A stretch of 64,000 bases of DNA from Bradyrhizobium rifense. GTDB lineage: Bacteria; Pseudomonadota; Alphaproteobacteria; Rhizobiales; Xanthobacteraceae. Made by a program: the position numbers and the translations under genes. Under the pieces are notes generated by a model, which did not search any database, was not told the DNA's origin, and saw only the letters and a list, made by a program, of their open reading frames with translations. The stretch's first letter is position 1. Every line of letters begins with the position of its first letter. This document shows, one piece after another, positions 45,406 to 53,288 of the stretch. The DNA is taken from positions 1 through 64,000 of the forward strand of contig NZ_VSSS01000030.1 of the NCBI RefSeq assembly GCF_008123425.1, read 5' to 3'.

Positions 45406-46695
45406 TCAGCCGGATAGCTCCGGCTGCCAGTCGCGCAATTTTCGCGCGGCGCCGGTGACGTCGGCGATGGTCCGAAACGCCACTGCCTCCACCATCATTC
45501 CGCGCGCCAGCCGCACGGCGCGGGCTTCGCTGATGGCGCGCCTCTTCGGGTCCTCGATCAGCTCGAAATCGATGTTGTGGGCGAGGCCGAAGATGCGGCG
45601 GATGGTCTTCGCGGCGGCGAAGCCGACGGTGTCAGTGAAGAGACGCTGCATATAGGCCTGCCGCTCGAGCTCCAGCCGCGCAACGCCCTTCTCGCCGGCG
45701 AACAGCGAGACCGGATAGGCGTCGCCGCCGGCGTCCGTCCGCCAGAGCTCGAGGAATTTTCGCGCGAACTCGTTCCAGACCTGGTCGACCGTTTCCAGCA
45801 CCCAGCTCTCAAAGGCATGCCGCTCGCCCGGTGCGCGCTCGTGGCCGGCGGAGGCGAAAAAGGCCATCAGGAGGTTCGCCAGCACCGCGCCGACGTCAAA
45901 CCCCATCGGGCCGTAAAAGGCGAATTCGGGGTCGATCACCCGCGTCTCGCTGTCGGTCACCATGATCGAGCCGGTGTGGAGATCGCCGTGCAGCAGTCCT
46001 TCCGGGCTTGCCATGAATTTCAGCTTCAGCCGGGAGATCGCGACATGCAGCTCCATGTCGTCGCGCAAGGCCGCGGCCACCCCGTCGAGATAAGGCGCGG
46101 TCCAGCGGTTCTGCTCGGCGATACGATAGGGATCGGTGAAGATCAGATCCTCGGTGATCTTGCACAGCGCATGGTTGCCGGCGAAGGCCGCGATGGCCTC
46201 CTTCTTCTCCGCGGCTGTGAGCGCGAGATCTGAGGTGAAGAACAGCGTCCGCGCCATGAAGGTCGTGATGTCATCGACGAAGCGCGGATAGCGCGTGCCG
46301 GCGACCAGCCCCTTGCGCATGATGATATGGGGCTCGAGCAGCTCCATCACCGTGAGTGCCAGCATCTCGTTGTGGTGCAGCAGCGCCGGCACGAGGCCGG
46401 GCGCGAGCTGGGCCTGCCGGGTCAACGCGAGATATTCGTAGTGGGCGCGCGACAACGGCAGCGGCCAACTCTCGCCGACGAGGCGGACGTAAGGCAGCGC
46501 CTGCTTCACGGCGATGCCGCCACGCGCACCCTTGACGATGAAGACGAGGTTGAGGTTGCCGTCACCGACCTCGGTGATCCCCCAGGCGGCCGGCTTGCCG
46601 CCGAGCAGTGCCGCGATGTCAGGCAGGCCCGCGAGATAGTCCCGCAAGGCTGCTTCCTGCAAAATCCGATAGTCCCCCGTCCGGCTCCCGGTCAT
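45406..46695 (-). CDS. mtnK: S-methyl-5-thioribose kinase
   Basis: 429 residues, matching MtnK length. ATP-dependent phosphorylation of methylthioribose in the methionine salvage pathway. Kinase fold with GDGNLNLVFIVKG (nucleotide loop), IAVKQALPYVRL (Lys), LLHGDLHTGSIMV (catalytic loop Asp) and DPEFAFYGPMGFDVGAVLANL (metal-binding region), all typical of MtnK. mtnA, the usual partner, is not in the window. Monocistronic. Confidence 0.9.
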   Translation of the reverse strand: MTGSRTGDYRILQEAALRDYLAGLPDIAALLGGKPAAWGITEVGDGNLNLVFIVKGARGGIAVKQALPYVRLVGESWPLPLSRAHYEYLALTRQAQLAPGLVPALLHHNEMLALTVMELLEPHIIMRKGLVAGTRYPRFVDDITTFMARTLFFTSDLALTAAEKKEAIAAFAGNHALCKITEDLIFTDPYRIAEQNRWTAPYLDGVAAALRDDMELHVAISRLKLKFMASPEGLLHGDLHTGSIMVTDSETRVIDPEFAFYGPMGFDVGAVLANLLMAFFASAGHERAPGERHAFESWVLETVDQVWNEFARKFLELWRTDAGGDAYPVSLFAGEKGVARLELERQAYMQRLFTDTVGFAAAKTIRRIFGLAHNIDFELIEDPKRRAISEARAVRLARGMMVEAVAFRTIADVTGAARKLRDWQPELSG

Positions 46696-46728
46696 GACGA
46701 TCCCATCCCATGCTTGATGGCCGGATCG

Positions 46729-47076
46729 TTACTCGCGCTCCAGGAAGCTCGAGCCGATCTCGGCCTTTCTTTTGATCGGATCGTAATCACAATAGACGCT
46801 GTCCGCCACCAGCGTGTAGCTGGCGCTGACGGTGTATTTGTCCAGCTTGACAGAGTTCAATCCGATCACCGAGGTGCTCTTGCCGCCGTTCCATTTGAAC
46901 GGCGTCGAGCTCTTGGCCTGCTCGCAGGCCTGCACGGCTTCGTTGAAGACGTAGCCCTCGACGAACGCCTTCAGTGTTCGCACCTGCACGGCCATCTTCC
47001 ACTCAAAATAGCCGATCGCACTGATCCCGGCGACGATCAGCACCAGAAGCGCGACGACGATCCTCTGAAAAGTCAT
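46729..47076 (-). CDS. Unknown membrane-anchored protein
   Basis: 115 residues. One N-terminal transmembrane helix (IVVALLVLIVAGISAIGYFEW) then a small soluble domain with two Cys (AVQACEQAK, VYCDYDPIK), probably periplasmic. No family recognised. Start at 47076 has GGGGGAAC upstream; the ATG at 47091 would add five residues. Follows DUF1467 on the same strand with a 34-base gap, so it may be cotranscribed at the end of the long nuo unit. Confidence 0.65.
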   Translation of the reverse strand: MTFQRIVVALLVLIVAGISAIGYFEWKMAVQVRTLKAFVEGYVFNEAVQACEQAKSSTPFKWNGGKSTSVIGLNSVKLDKYTVSASYTLVADSVYCDYDPIKRKAEIGSSFLERE

Positions 47077-47110
47077 TCGTTCCCCCAACAACGACGCAAC
47101 TGCAAAATCG

Positions 47111-47386
47111 CTAAAACGGCATTCCCATCAATTTCGACAGCCGCTCGATCGAGAGATAGCCGGCCTGATAGGCCGCCATGCCGAGCCCATAGATGATCGC
47201 CGAGATGATCGTGGTCCAGATCAGCTTGCGCTTCATGCCGGTCAGGACCGGGGCGCCGGGGTCTGTGCCTGGCGCGCCGACGCCGTCCTCGTGCTGGCTG
47301 CGCACGCCGAACGGCAGCGTCAGAAACAGCGCGATCCACCAGATGACGAAGTAGATCGCGAGCGCGGTTGAGATCTGGACGGCCAT
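47111..47386 (-). CDS. DUF1467 family small membrane protein
   Basis: 91 residues. Two transmembrane helices (ALAIYFVIWWIALFLTLPFGVRS and WTTIISAIIYGLGMAAYQAGYL) separated by a short polar loop with many Gly/Pro. DUF1467 is an alphaproteobacterial family found downstream of mce in several genomes; function unknown. The start at 47386 is 10 bases after the mce stop, supporting cotranscription. Confidence 0.88.
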   Translation of the reverse strand: MAVQISTALAIYFVIWWIALFLTLPFGVRSQHEDGVGAPGTDPGAPVLTGMKRKLIWTTIISAIIYGLGMAAYQAGYLSIERLSKLMGMPF

Positions 47387-47396
47387 GATCCCGTCC

Positions 47397-47801
47397 CTAC
47401 GCCTGCTCGATTTCGACCAGCGCGCCGGAAAAGTCCTTCGGGTGCAGGAACAGCACCGGCTTGCCGTGGGCGCCGATCTTCGGCACGCCGTCACCAAGGA
47501 CCCGCGCGCCTTCCTTCACCAGGGTGTCGCGCGAGGCGATGATGTCGACGACCTCGTAGCAGACGTGGTGGATGCCGCCGTCGGCATTGCGCTCGAGAAA
47601 CTTTGCGATCGGCGAGGTCTCACCGAGCGGCTCGATGAACTCGATCTTGGTGTTGGGGAGCGTCGCGAACACGGTGGTGACGCCATGCTCGGGCAGCAGC
47701 ACAGCGTCAGAAATCTGCGCCCCGAACGCCGCACCGTAGATTTTTGCGGACTTGACGGCATCCCTGGTCGCGATCGCGACGTGGTTGAGGCGACCCAGCA
47801 T
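47397..47801 (-). CDS. mce: Methylmalonyl-CoA epimerase
   Basis: 134 residues. Glyoxalase/bleomycin-resistance fold: LNHVAIATRDAVKSAKIYGAAFG, HGVTTVFATLPNTKIEFIEPLG, GIHHVCYEV and the Glu in SGALVEIEQ, with His/Glu metal ligands of this family. Converts (2R)- and (2S)-methylmalonyl-CoA in propionyl-CoA use. Follows rnj by 41 bases. Confidence 0.94.
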   Translation of the reverse strand: MLGRLNHVAIATRDAVKSAKIYGAAFGAQISDAVLLPEHGVTTVFATLPNTKIEFIEPLGETSPIAKFLERNADGGIHHVCYEVVDIIASRDTLVKEGARVLGDGVPKIGAHGKPVLFLHPKDFSGALVEIEQA

Positions 47802-47842
47802 GTTTCTTCTCCCTCATCGCATGATCCGAAGACCATGCTCAA

Positions 47843-49513
47843 CTACACCGTCAGGACGTGTACCAGACAGGGGGGCTTTTTGCCCCAATGTTCGTTGATG
47901 ACGGCCCGGACGGCGCGTCGCACCGATTCCGCCAGCGCGTCCGCATCCCTGCGGCGCGCCTTGGGCAGGCCCTCGATCGTGGACATCACGGCGTCGAAAA
48001 CGATGTCGTCGAGCGGCTCACCTGCCCTGTTCTTCTCGGGGATGCCGACCAGATCGACCTCGGGCTCGTCGACCAGCTCGCCCTGCGCGGTCATGGCGAC
48101 TGCGACGAAGGCGCAGCCGGAGAACGCCATGCGGCGGCGCTCGACCACGGCGCGGGACTTGGAATCCTCAAGAATCGTGCCGTCCTTGTAGAGCCGGCCC
48201 GACGGTATCTCGCCGATGATGCCGGGATCGCCGGGACCGAGCTTGACGAGGTCGCCGTTGCGAATGACCAGGACCCGCGGCACGCCGGCGGCGCGCGCTA
48301 GCTTGGCGTGCTCGTTCAGGTGCAGGGCTTCGCCATGGACGGGGATCAGGAGCTGCGGCTTCACCCAGGAGATCATGTCGCGCAGCTCGTCGCGGCGGGG
48401 ATGGCCCGAGACGTGGACCAGATGGTCGCGGTCGGTGAGGACCTCGACGCCCTGCAGCACCAGATTGTTGATGATCGAGCCGACGGCCTTCTCGTTGCCG
48501 GGAATGGTGCGCGAGGAGAAGATCACGCTGTCGCCGCGGTTGAGCGTGATTTCGGGATGGTCGTCATTGGCGATGCGCGCCAGCGCGGCGCGGGATTCAC
48601 CCTGGCTGCCGGTGCAGAGCGCCAGCACCTTGTCCTGCGGCAGATGGCCGTAGACCTCGGGCGAGCGGAAATTCTGTACGCCGTCGAGATAGCCGGTCTC
48701 GCGCGCGACCTGCACCACGCGCTCCATGGCGCGACCGACCACCACTACCTCGCGGTCGGCGGCTTTCGCAGCATCGGCGACAGCCTTGATGCGGGCGACG
48801 TTGGAGGCGAAGGTCGTGACCGCGACGCGGCCCTTGGCGGCCTTCACGAGGTCGATGATGGTGCGGGCAACTTCGGCTTCGGAAGGCGAGCGGCCGTCTC
48901 GGACGGCATTGGTGGAATCGCCGATCAGGGCAATCACGCCCTCCTCGCCGAGCTCGCGCAGCCGCTTCTCGTCGGTTGGACGTCCCAAGGTCGGAGTCGG
49001 ATCGATTTTCCAGTCGCCGGTGTGCAGCACCGTCCCGGCCTCGGTGTGGATCGCCAGCGCATGCGCTTCCGGAATCGAGTGCGCAACCGGGATGAACTCG
49101 ACGTTGAAGGGGCCGACGTCGATGCGGCCGCCCGACGGGACGATGGTGACCGGGATTTTCGGCGCATTGCGCTCGGCGGCGCATTTGGCCTCGAACAGCG
49201 CCGCGCTGAACTGCGTGGCGTAGATCGGGCATTTCAGCCGGGGCCAGAGATCGATGATGGCGCCAAAATGGTCCTCATGGGCGTGGGTCAGCACCAGGCC
49301 CATCAGGTTCTTGCGTTCCTTCTCCAGGAAGCTGATGTCCGGCATGATCAAATCGATGCCGGGCAGATGCTCCTCGTCGCCAAAGGAGACGCCAAGATCG
49401 ACCGCCAGCCAGGACCGCTGCTGGCGGTTGCCGAGGCCGTAGATCGACAGGTTCATGCCGATCTCGCCGACGCCGCCGAGCGGTGCAAATACCAGTTCGT
49501 CGGGTCTCGCCAT
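47843..49513 (-). CDS. rnj: Ribonuclease J
   Basis: 556 residues. Metallo-beta-lactamase/beta-CASP nuclease: HAHEDHFGA (zinc ligands), LHTGDWKID, IGDSTNAVRDGRSPSE, then the beta-CASP domain with SQGESRAALARIA and HVSGHPRRDELRDMI, and a C-terminal domain typical of RNase J. 5'-3' exonuclease and endonuclease activity in mRNA decay and rRNA processing. The start ATG at 49513 overlaps the stop of birA by one base (TGATG), so the two are translationally coupled. Confidence 0.96.
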   Translation of the reverse strand: MARPDELVFAPLGGVGEIGMNLSIYGLGNRQQRSWLAVDLGVSFGDEEHLPGIDLIMPDISFLEKERKNLMGLVLTHAHEDHFGAIIDLWPRLKCPIYATQFSAALFEAKCAAERNAPKIPVTIVPSGGRIDVGPFNVEFIPVAHSIPEAHALAIHTEAGTVLHTGDWKIDPTPTLGRPTDEKRLRELGEEGVIALIGDSTNAVRDGRSPSEAEVARTIIDLVKAAKGRVAVTTFASNVARIKAVADAAKAADREVVVVGRAMERVVQVARETGYLDGVQNFRSPEVYGHLPQDKVLALCTGSQGESRAALARIANDDHPEITLNRGDSVIFSSRTIPGNEKAVGSIINNLVLQGVEVLTDRDHLVHVSGHPRRDELRDMISWVKPQLLIPVHGEALHLNEHAKLARAAGVPRVLVIRNGDLVKLGPGDPGIIGEIPSGRLYKDGTILEDSKSRAVVERRRMAFSGCAFVAVAMTAQGELVDEPEVDLVGIPEKNRAGEPLDDIVFDAVMSTIEGLPKARRRDADALAESVRRAVRAVINEHWGKKPPCLVHVLTV

Positions 49514-50319
49514 CACGCAGCTCCCACCGAACGGACCGGGCCGAAGAACACCTCGCCCGCGGCGATCGGCACGCGACGGCCCTCCGCGGTGCGGACGATC
49601 AGGCAGCCGGTGTCGTCGATCGTGTCAAAAATACCTTCCAGCACCTTGGTTCCCGTGTGGATCGCGATCGGCTCGCCAAGGCGGGCGGCGCGCTCCAGCC
49701 AGAGCTTTCGGATCTCGGCAAAGCCGCGGCCATCGTCCCAGATGCCGCGAAACTCGACCCAGGCGTCCGTCAGCTCGGAGAACAGCTCCTCAGCGCTGAT
49801 CTGGACGCCGAGCGCCGCGAGCGACACCGCCGGTGTCGGCGTGCCTTCGGGCGCCGCCACGATGTTGGTGCCGATGCCGACCACGATGGCGAGGCGATCG
49901 CCAACGGCTTCGGCCTCCAGGCCAATGCCGACCAGCTTCTTGCCGTTGGCAAGGACGTCATTCGGCCATTTCAGGGTGTATCGGGGCCGGTCGGAGCCGA
50001 GCCGCAGCGCGGCCTCGATGCTGACTTTCTCGAGCGCCGCTTCCTCCGCCAGCCCTGCGGCGAAACCGATCGTGGCGGCCACCGCGGGTGCGATGTCGAG
50101 GACTTCAAGGACGCTGGCCGCGAGATTGCCCCGCGGCGAGACCCAGGCACGCTGGCGACGGCCGCGGCCCGCCGTCTGCTCCGCTGTCACGAACCAGATC
50201 GGACCGCGCTCGCCTGCGCGCGCGCTTTCGATCGCGTCGGTATTGGTCGAGCCGGTCCGCTCAGAAGCTGCGAGCTTGTAGCCCGCCGCGATAGCACGAG
50301 GACCGAGCGCGAACCCCAT
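49513..50319 (-). CDS. birA: Biotin--[acetyl-CoA carboxylase] ligase
   Basis: 268 residues. Biotin ligase catalytic domain: TGSTNTDAIESA, the GRGRRQRAWVSPRG biotin-AMP loop, LKWPNDVLANGKKLVGIGLEAEA and VVGIGTNIV, then a C-terminal SH3-like domain. The N-terminal helix-turn-helix of E. coli BirA is absent, so it is a pure ligase without repressor function. One base lies between its start and the nuoN stop (50321), so birA belongs to the nuo transcription unit. Confidence 0.95.
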   Translation of the reverse strand: MGFALGPRAIAAGYKLAASERTGSTNTDAIESARAGERGPIWFVTAEQTAGRGRRQRAWVSPRGNLAASVLEVLDIAPAVAATIGFAAGLAEEAALEKVSIEAALRLGSDRPRYTLKWPNDVLANGKKLVGIGLEAEAVGDRLAIVVGIGTNIVAAPEGTPTPAVSLAALGVQISAEELFSELTDAWVEFRGIWDDGRGFAEIRKLWLERAARLGEPIAIHTGTKVLEGIFDTIDDTGCLIVRTAEGRRVPIAAGEVFFGPVRSVGAA

Positions 50320-50320
50320 C

Positions 50321-51757
50321 CTAGAACAGCGACTTGGCGGCAGCGGAAGCGACGCTCACCACCGGACCCGCGAACAATGCGAACAGGATGTTGAACAGGC
50401 CAAAGACCGCCATCACCGTCTTCACCTCGACGCGCACCGGATCGACCTGGCCTGCCGGCTCGTCGAAATACATCGTCTTGACGATGGTGAGATAGTAGTA
50501 GGCGCCCACGACGCTGGAGAGCACGCCGATCACGGCCAGCGTGAACAAATTCGCCTTGATGGCTGCGACGAAGACGTACCATTTGGCGAAGAAGCCGGCG
50601 AGCGGCGGAATGCCGGCGAGCGAGAACAGCAGCATCGCGAACATGAAGGCGAGCAGCGGGTTGGTGCGCGAGAGACCGGCGAAATCCTTGATCTGCTCAA
50701 CGGCCTGGCCGTTGCGCTTCATCGAGAGGATGATCGAGAACGAGCCGAGCGTCATCGCGACATAGATCACGATGTACATCAGCACGCCCTGCGCGCCCTC
50801 GACGGTGCCGGAGGCAAGGCCAACCAGCGCAAAGCCCATATGGCCGATCGAGGAGTACGCCATCAGGCGCTTGATGTTGCTCTGGCCGATCGCGGCGAAC
50901 GAACCCAGCACCATCGAGGCGATCGCGACGAACACCAGGATCTGCTGCCACTGCGAGACGATGCCGGGGAATGCGGTCAGCGTGACGCGGGTGAACACGG
51001 CGAGCGCGGCCACCTTCGGCGCGGACGCGAAGAAAGCGGTGACCGGGGTCGGAGCGCCCTCGTAAACGTCCGGCGTCCACATGTGGAACGGCACAGCCGA
51101 GACCTTGAAGCAAAGGCCGGCGAGCAGGAAGACCAGGCCAAAGACGAGGCCGACATTCGCTGATGTCGCAGCCGTTGCGATCCCGGCGAAGCTGACCGTG
51201 CCGGTGAAGCCATAGATCAGCGAGGCGCCATAGAGCAGCATGCCCGAGGACAGCGCGCCCAGCACGAAATACTTCAGGCCGGCTTCGGTCGACTTGGCGT
51301 TGTCGCGGTTCGAGGCCGCCACGACGTAGAGCGCGAGCGACATCAATTCGAGGCCGAGATAGAGCGAGATCAGGTCGCCGGCCGAGATCAGCACCATCAT
51401 GCCGAGCGTCGAGAGCAGCACCAGGATCGCGTATTCGAAGATGCGCCGTGACGGGTCGGACAGGAACTCGGTCGACAGCACCAGCGTCACCGCCGAGCCG
51501 ATCAGGGCCAGGATCTTCATGAAGCGGGCGAAGTCGTCGACAATGAAGCTGCCGCCGAAAGTCACCTGCTTGCCTGCCGGCAGCGTGTATTCGAGCACGC
51601 CGACCACGATCAGCAGCAGCACCGCGAGCGTCGTGACCGTGCCGGTGGTCCCCTGCCCACGATAGGCGCCGAGCATCAGAAGCGCCATGGCACCGATCGC
51701 GAGCACGAGCTCGGGCAGCACCGGCGCCAGTTGATAACCTGCAGTCGTAAAGCTCAT
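50321..51757 (-). CDS. nuoN: NADH-quinone oxidoreductase subunit N
   Basis: 478 residues, about 14 helices. Antiporter-like membrane subunit of complex I, homologous to NuoL/M and to Na+/H+ antiporters. Conserved parts: VLPELVLAIGAMALLMLGAY, FLSDPSRRIFEYAILVLLSTLGMMVLI, VPFHMWTPDVYEGAPTPVTAFFA, and LMAYSSIGHMGFAL. Follows nuoM by 22 bases. Confidence 0.97.
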   Translation of the reverse strand: MSFTTAGYQLAPVLPELVLAIGAMALLMLGAYRGQGTTGTVTTLAVLLLIVVGVLEYTLPAGKQVTFGGSFIVDDFARFMKILALIGSAVTLVLSTEFLSDPSRRIFEYAILVLLSTLGMMVLISAGDLISLYLGLELMSLALYVVAASNRDNAKSTEAGLKYFVLGALSSGMLLYGASLIYGFTGTVSFAGIATAATSANVGLVFGLVFLLAGLCFKVSAVPFHMWTPDVYEGAPTPVTAFFASAPKVAALAVFTRVTLTAFPGIVSQWQQILVFVAIASMVLGSFAAIGQSNIKRLMAYSSIGHMGFALVGLASGTVEGAQGVLMYIVIYVAMTLGSFSIILSMKRNGQAVEQIKDFAGLSRTNPLLAFMFAMLLFSLAGIPPLAGFFAKWYVFVAAIKANLFTLAVIGVLSSVVGAYYYLTIVKTMYFDEPAGQVDPVRVEVKTVMAVFGLFNILFALFAGPVVSVASAAAKSLF

Positions 51758-51779
51758 GGCGATATCCTGACCTGCCCGA

Positions 51780-53288
51780 TCACTGGAGCAGTGCGGCGGC
51801 CTTCACGGCCGTCACAGCGGTGTTGTAATTGTTGACGAGTTGCTGGACCGAGGCGGCCGACATGTCGAGCACCGGCTTCGGATAGACGCCGAACAGGATC
51901 GTCAGCGCGATCAGCGGGAACAGCGTCACGCACTCACGCAGAGTGAGATCCTTCATGCTCGCCAGCGACGGCTTGACCAGCGCCCCGAATACGACCTTGC
52001 GGTAGAGCCACAGCGCGTAGCAGGCCGACAGGATCACGCCGAAGGTGGCGAAGAACGCGGTCGAGACCGAGACCTTGAAGGTACCGAGCAGCGTCATGAA
52101 CTCGCCGACGAAGCCGGAGGTGCCAGGCAGACCGACATTGGCCATGGTGAAGATCATGAAGGTCAGCGCATAGAGCGGCATCCGGTTGACGAGGCCGCCA
52201 TAGGCCGCGATCTCGCGGGTGTGCATGCGGTCGTAGACGACGCCGACGCAGAGGAACAGCGCGCCGGAGACGATGCCGTGCGAGATCATCTGGAACACGC
52301 CGCCGGCGACGCCCTGCATGGTGCCGGCGAAGATACCCATGGTGACGAAGCCCATATGCGCGACCGACGAGTACGCAATCAGCTTCTTCATGTCCTCCTG
52401 CATCAGCGCCACCAGCGAGGTGTAGATGATGGCAATCGCGGACATGGTGAAGATCAGCGGCGCGAAGTCATGCGAGGCCAGCGGGAACATCGGCAGCGAG
52501 AAGCGCAGGAAGCCGTAGCCGCCCATCTTCAGCAGGATCGCGGCGAGGACCACGGATCCAGCCGTCGGCGCCTCGACATGCGCGTCAGGCAGCCAGGTGT
52601 GCACCGGCCACATCGGCATCTTCACCGCAAACGAGGCGAAGAAGGCCAGCCACGCCCAGGTCTGCAGCGACCGCGGCACGGCGGTGTGCATCAGGGTCGG
52701 GATGTCGGTGGTGCCGCCGTTCCAGTACAGCGCCATGATGGCGAGCAGCATCAGGACCGAGCCGAGCAGCGTGTAGAGGAAGAACTTGAACGAGGCGTAG
52801 ACCCGGCGCGGACCGCCCCAGACGCCGATGATCAGGAACATCGGGATCAGGCCGCCTTCGAAGAACAGGTAGAACAGCACGAGATCGAGCGCCGAGAAGG
52901 TGCCGATCATCAGCGTTTCCAGGATCAGGAACGCCATCATGTACTCGCGGACGCGGTTGGTGATCGCCTTCCAGCTCGCGATGATGCAGAACGGCATGAT
53001 CGCGGTGGTGAGGATCACCAGCGGCAGCGAAATGCCGTCCACGCCCATGTGGTAGGTGATGCCGGTCGCAAGCCAGTTCGCCTTCTCGACGAACTGGAAG
53101 TCGGCGTTGGACGGGTCGAAGCGCATGACCAGGAGCACCGACACCGCGAAGGTGATCAGCGTGGTCCAGAGTGCGATCCAGCGCGAATTGCGCTTGGCCG
53201 CCTCGTCATCGCCGCGGCTCAGGTAGACGATCAGCGCGCCGACCAGCGGCAGGAACGTCGTAACCGATAGGATGGGCCAGGTAGTCAT
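51780..53288 (-). CDS. nuoM: NADH-quinone oxidoreductase subunit M
   Basis: 502 residues, 14 helices, proton-pumping subunit. Conserved parts: HMGVDGISLPLVILTT, HTWLPDAHVEAPTAGSVVLAAILLKMGGYG, EDMKKLIAYSSVAHMGFVTMG, VGLPGTSGFVGEFM. Stop of nuoL and start of nuoM abut. Confidence 0.97.
   Translation of the reverse strand: MTTWPILSVTTFLPLVGALIVYLSRGDDEAAKRNSRWIALWTTLITFAVSVLLVMRFDPSNADFQFVEKANWLATGITYHMGVDGISLPLVILTTAIMPFCIIASWKAITNRVREYMMAFLILETLMIGTFSALDLVLFYLFFEGGLIPMFLIIGVWGGPRRVYASFKFFLYTLLGSVLMLLAIMALYWNGGTTDIPTLMHTAVPRSLQTWAWLAFFASFAVKMPMWPVHTWLPDAHVEAPTAGSVVLAAILLKMGGYGFLRFSLPMFPLASHDFAPLIFTMSAIAIIYTSLVALMQEDMKKLIAYSSVAHMGFVTMGIFAGTMQGVAGGVFQMISHGIVSGALFLCVGVVYDRMHTREIAAYGGLVNRMPLYALTFMIFTMANVGLPGTSGFVGEFMTLLGTFKVSVSTAFFATFGVILSACYALWLYRKVVFGALVKPSLASMKDLTLRECVTLFPLIALTILFGVYPKPVLDMSAASVQQLVNNYNTAVTAVKAAALLQ

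Noticed and set aside
48308..50281. A 657-codon plus-strand frame, and a similar 737-codon frame at 57886-60099
   Set aside because: Both are antisense to certain genes (rnj/birA and nuoG).
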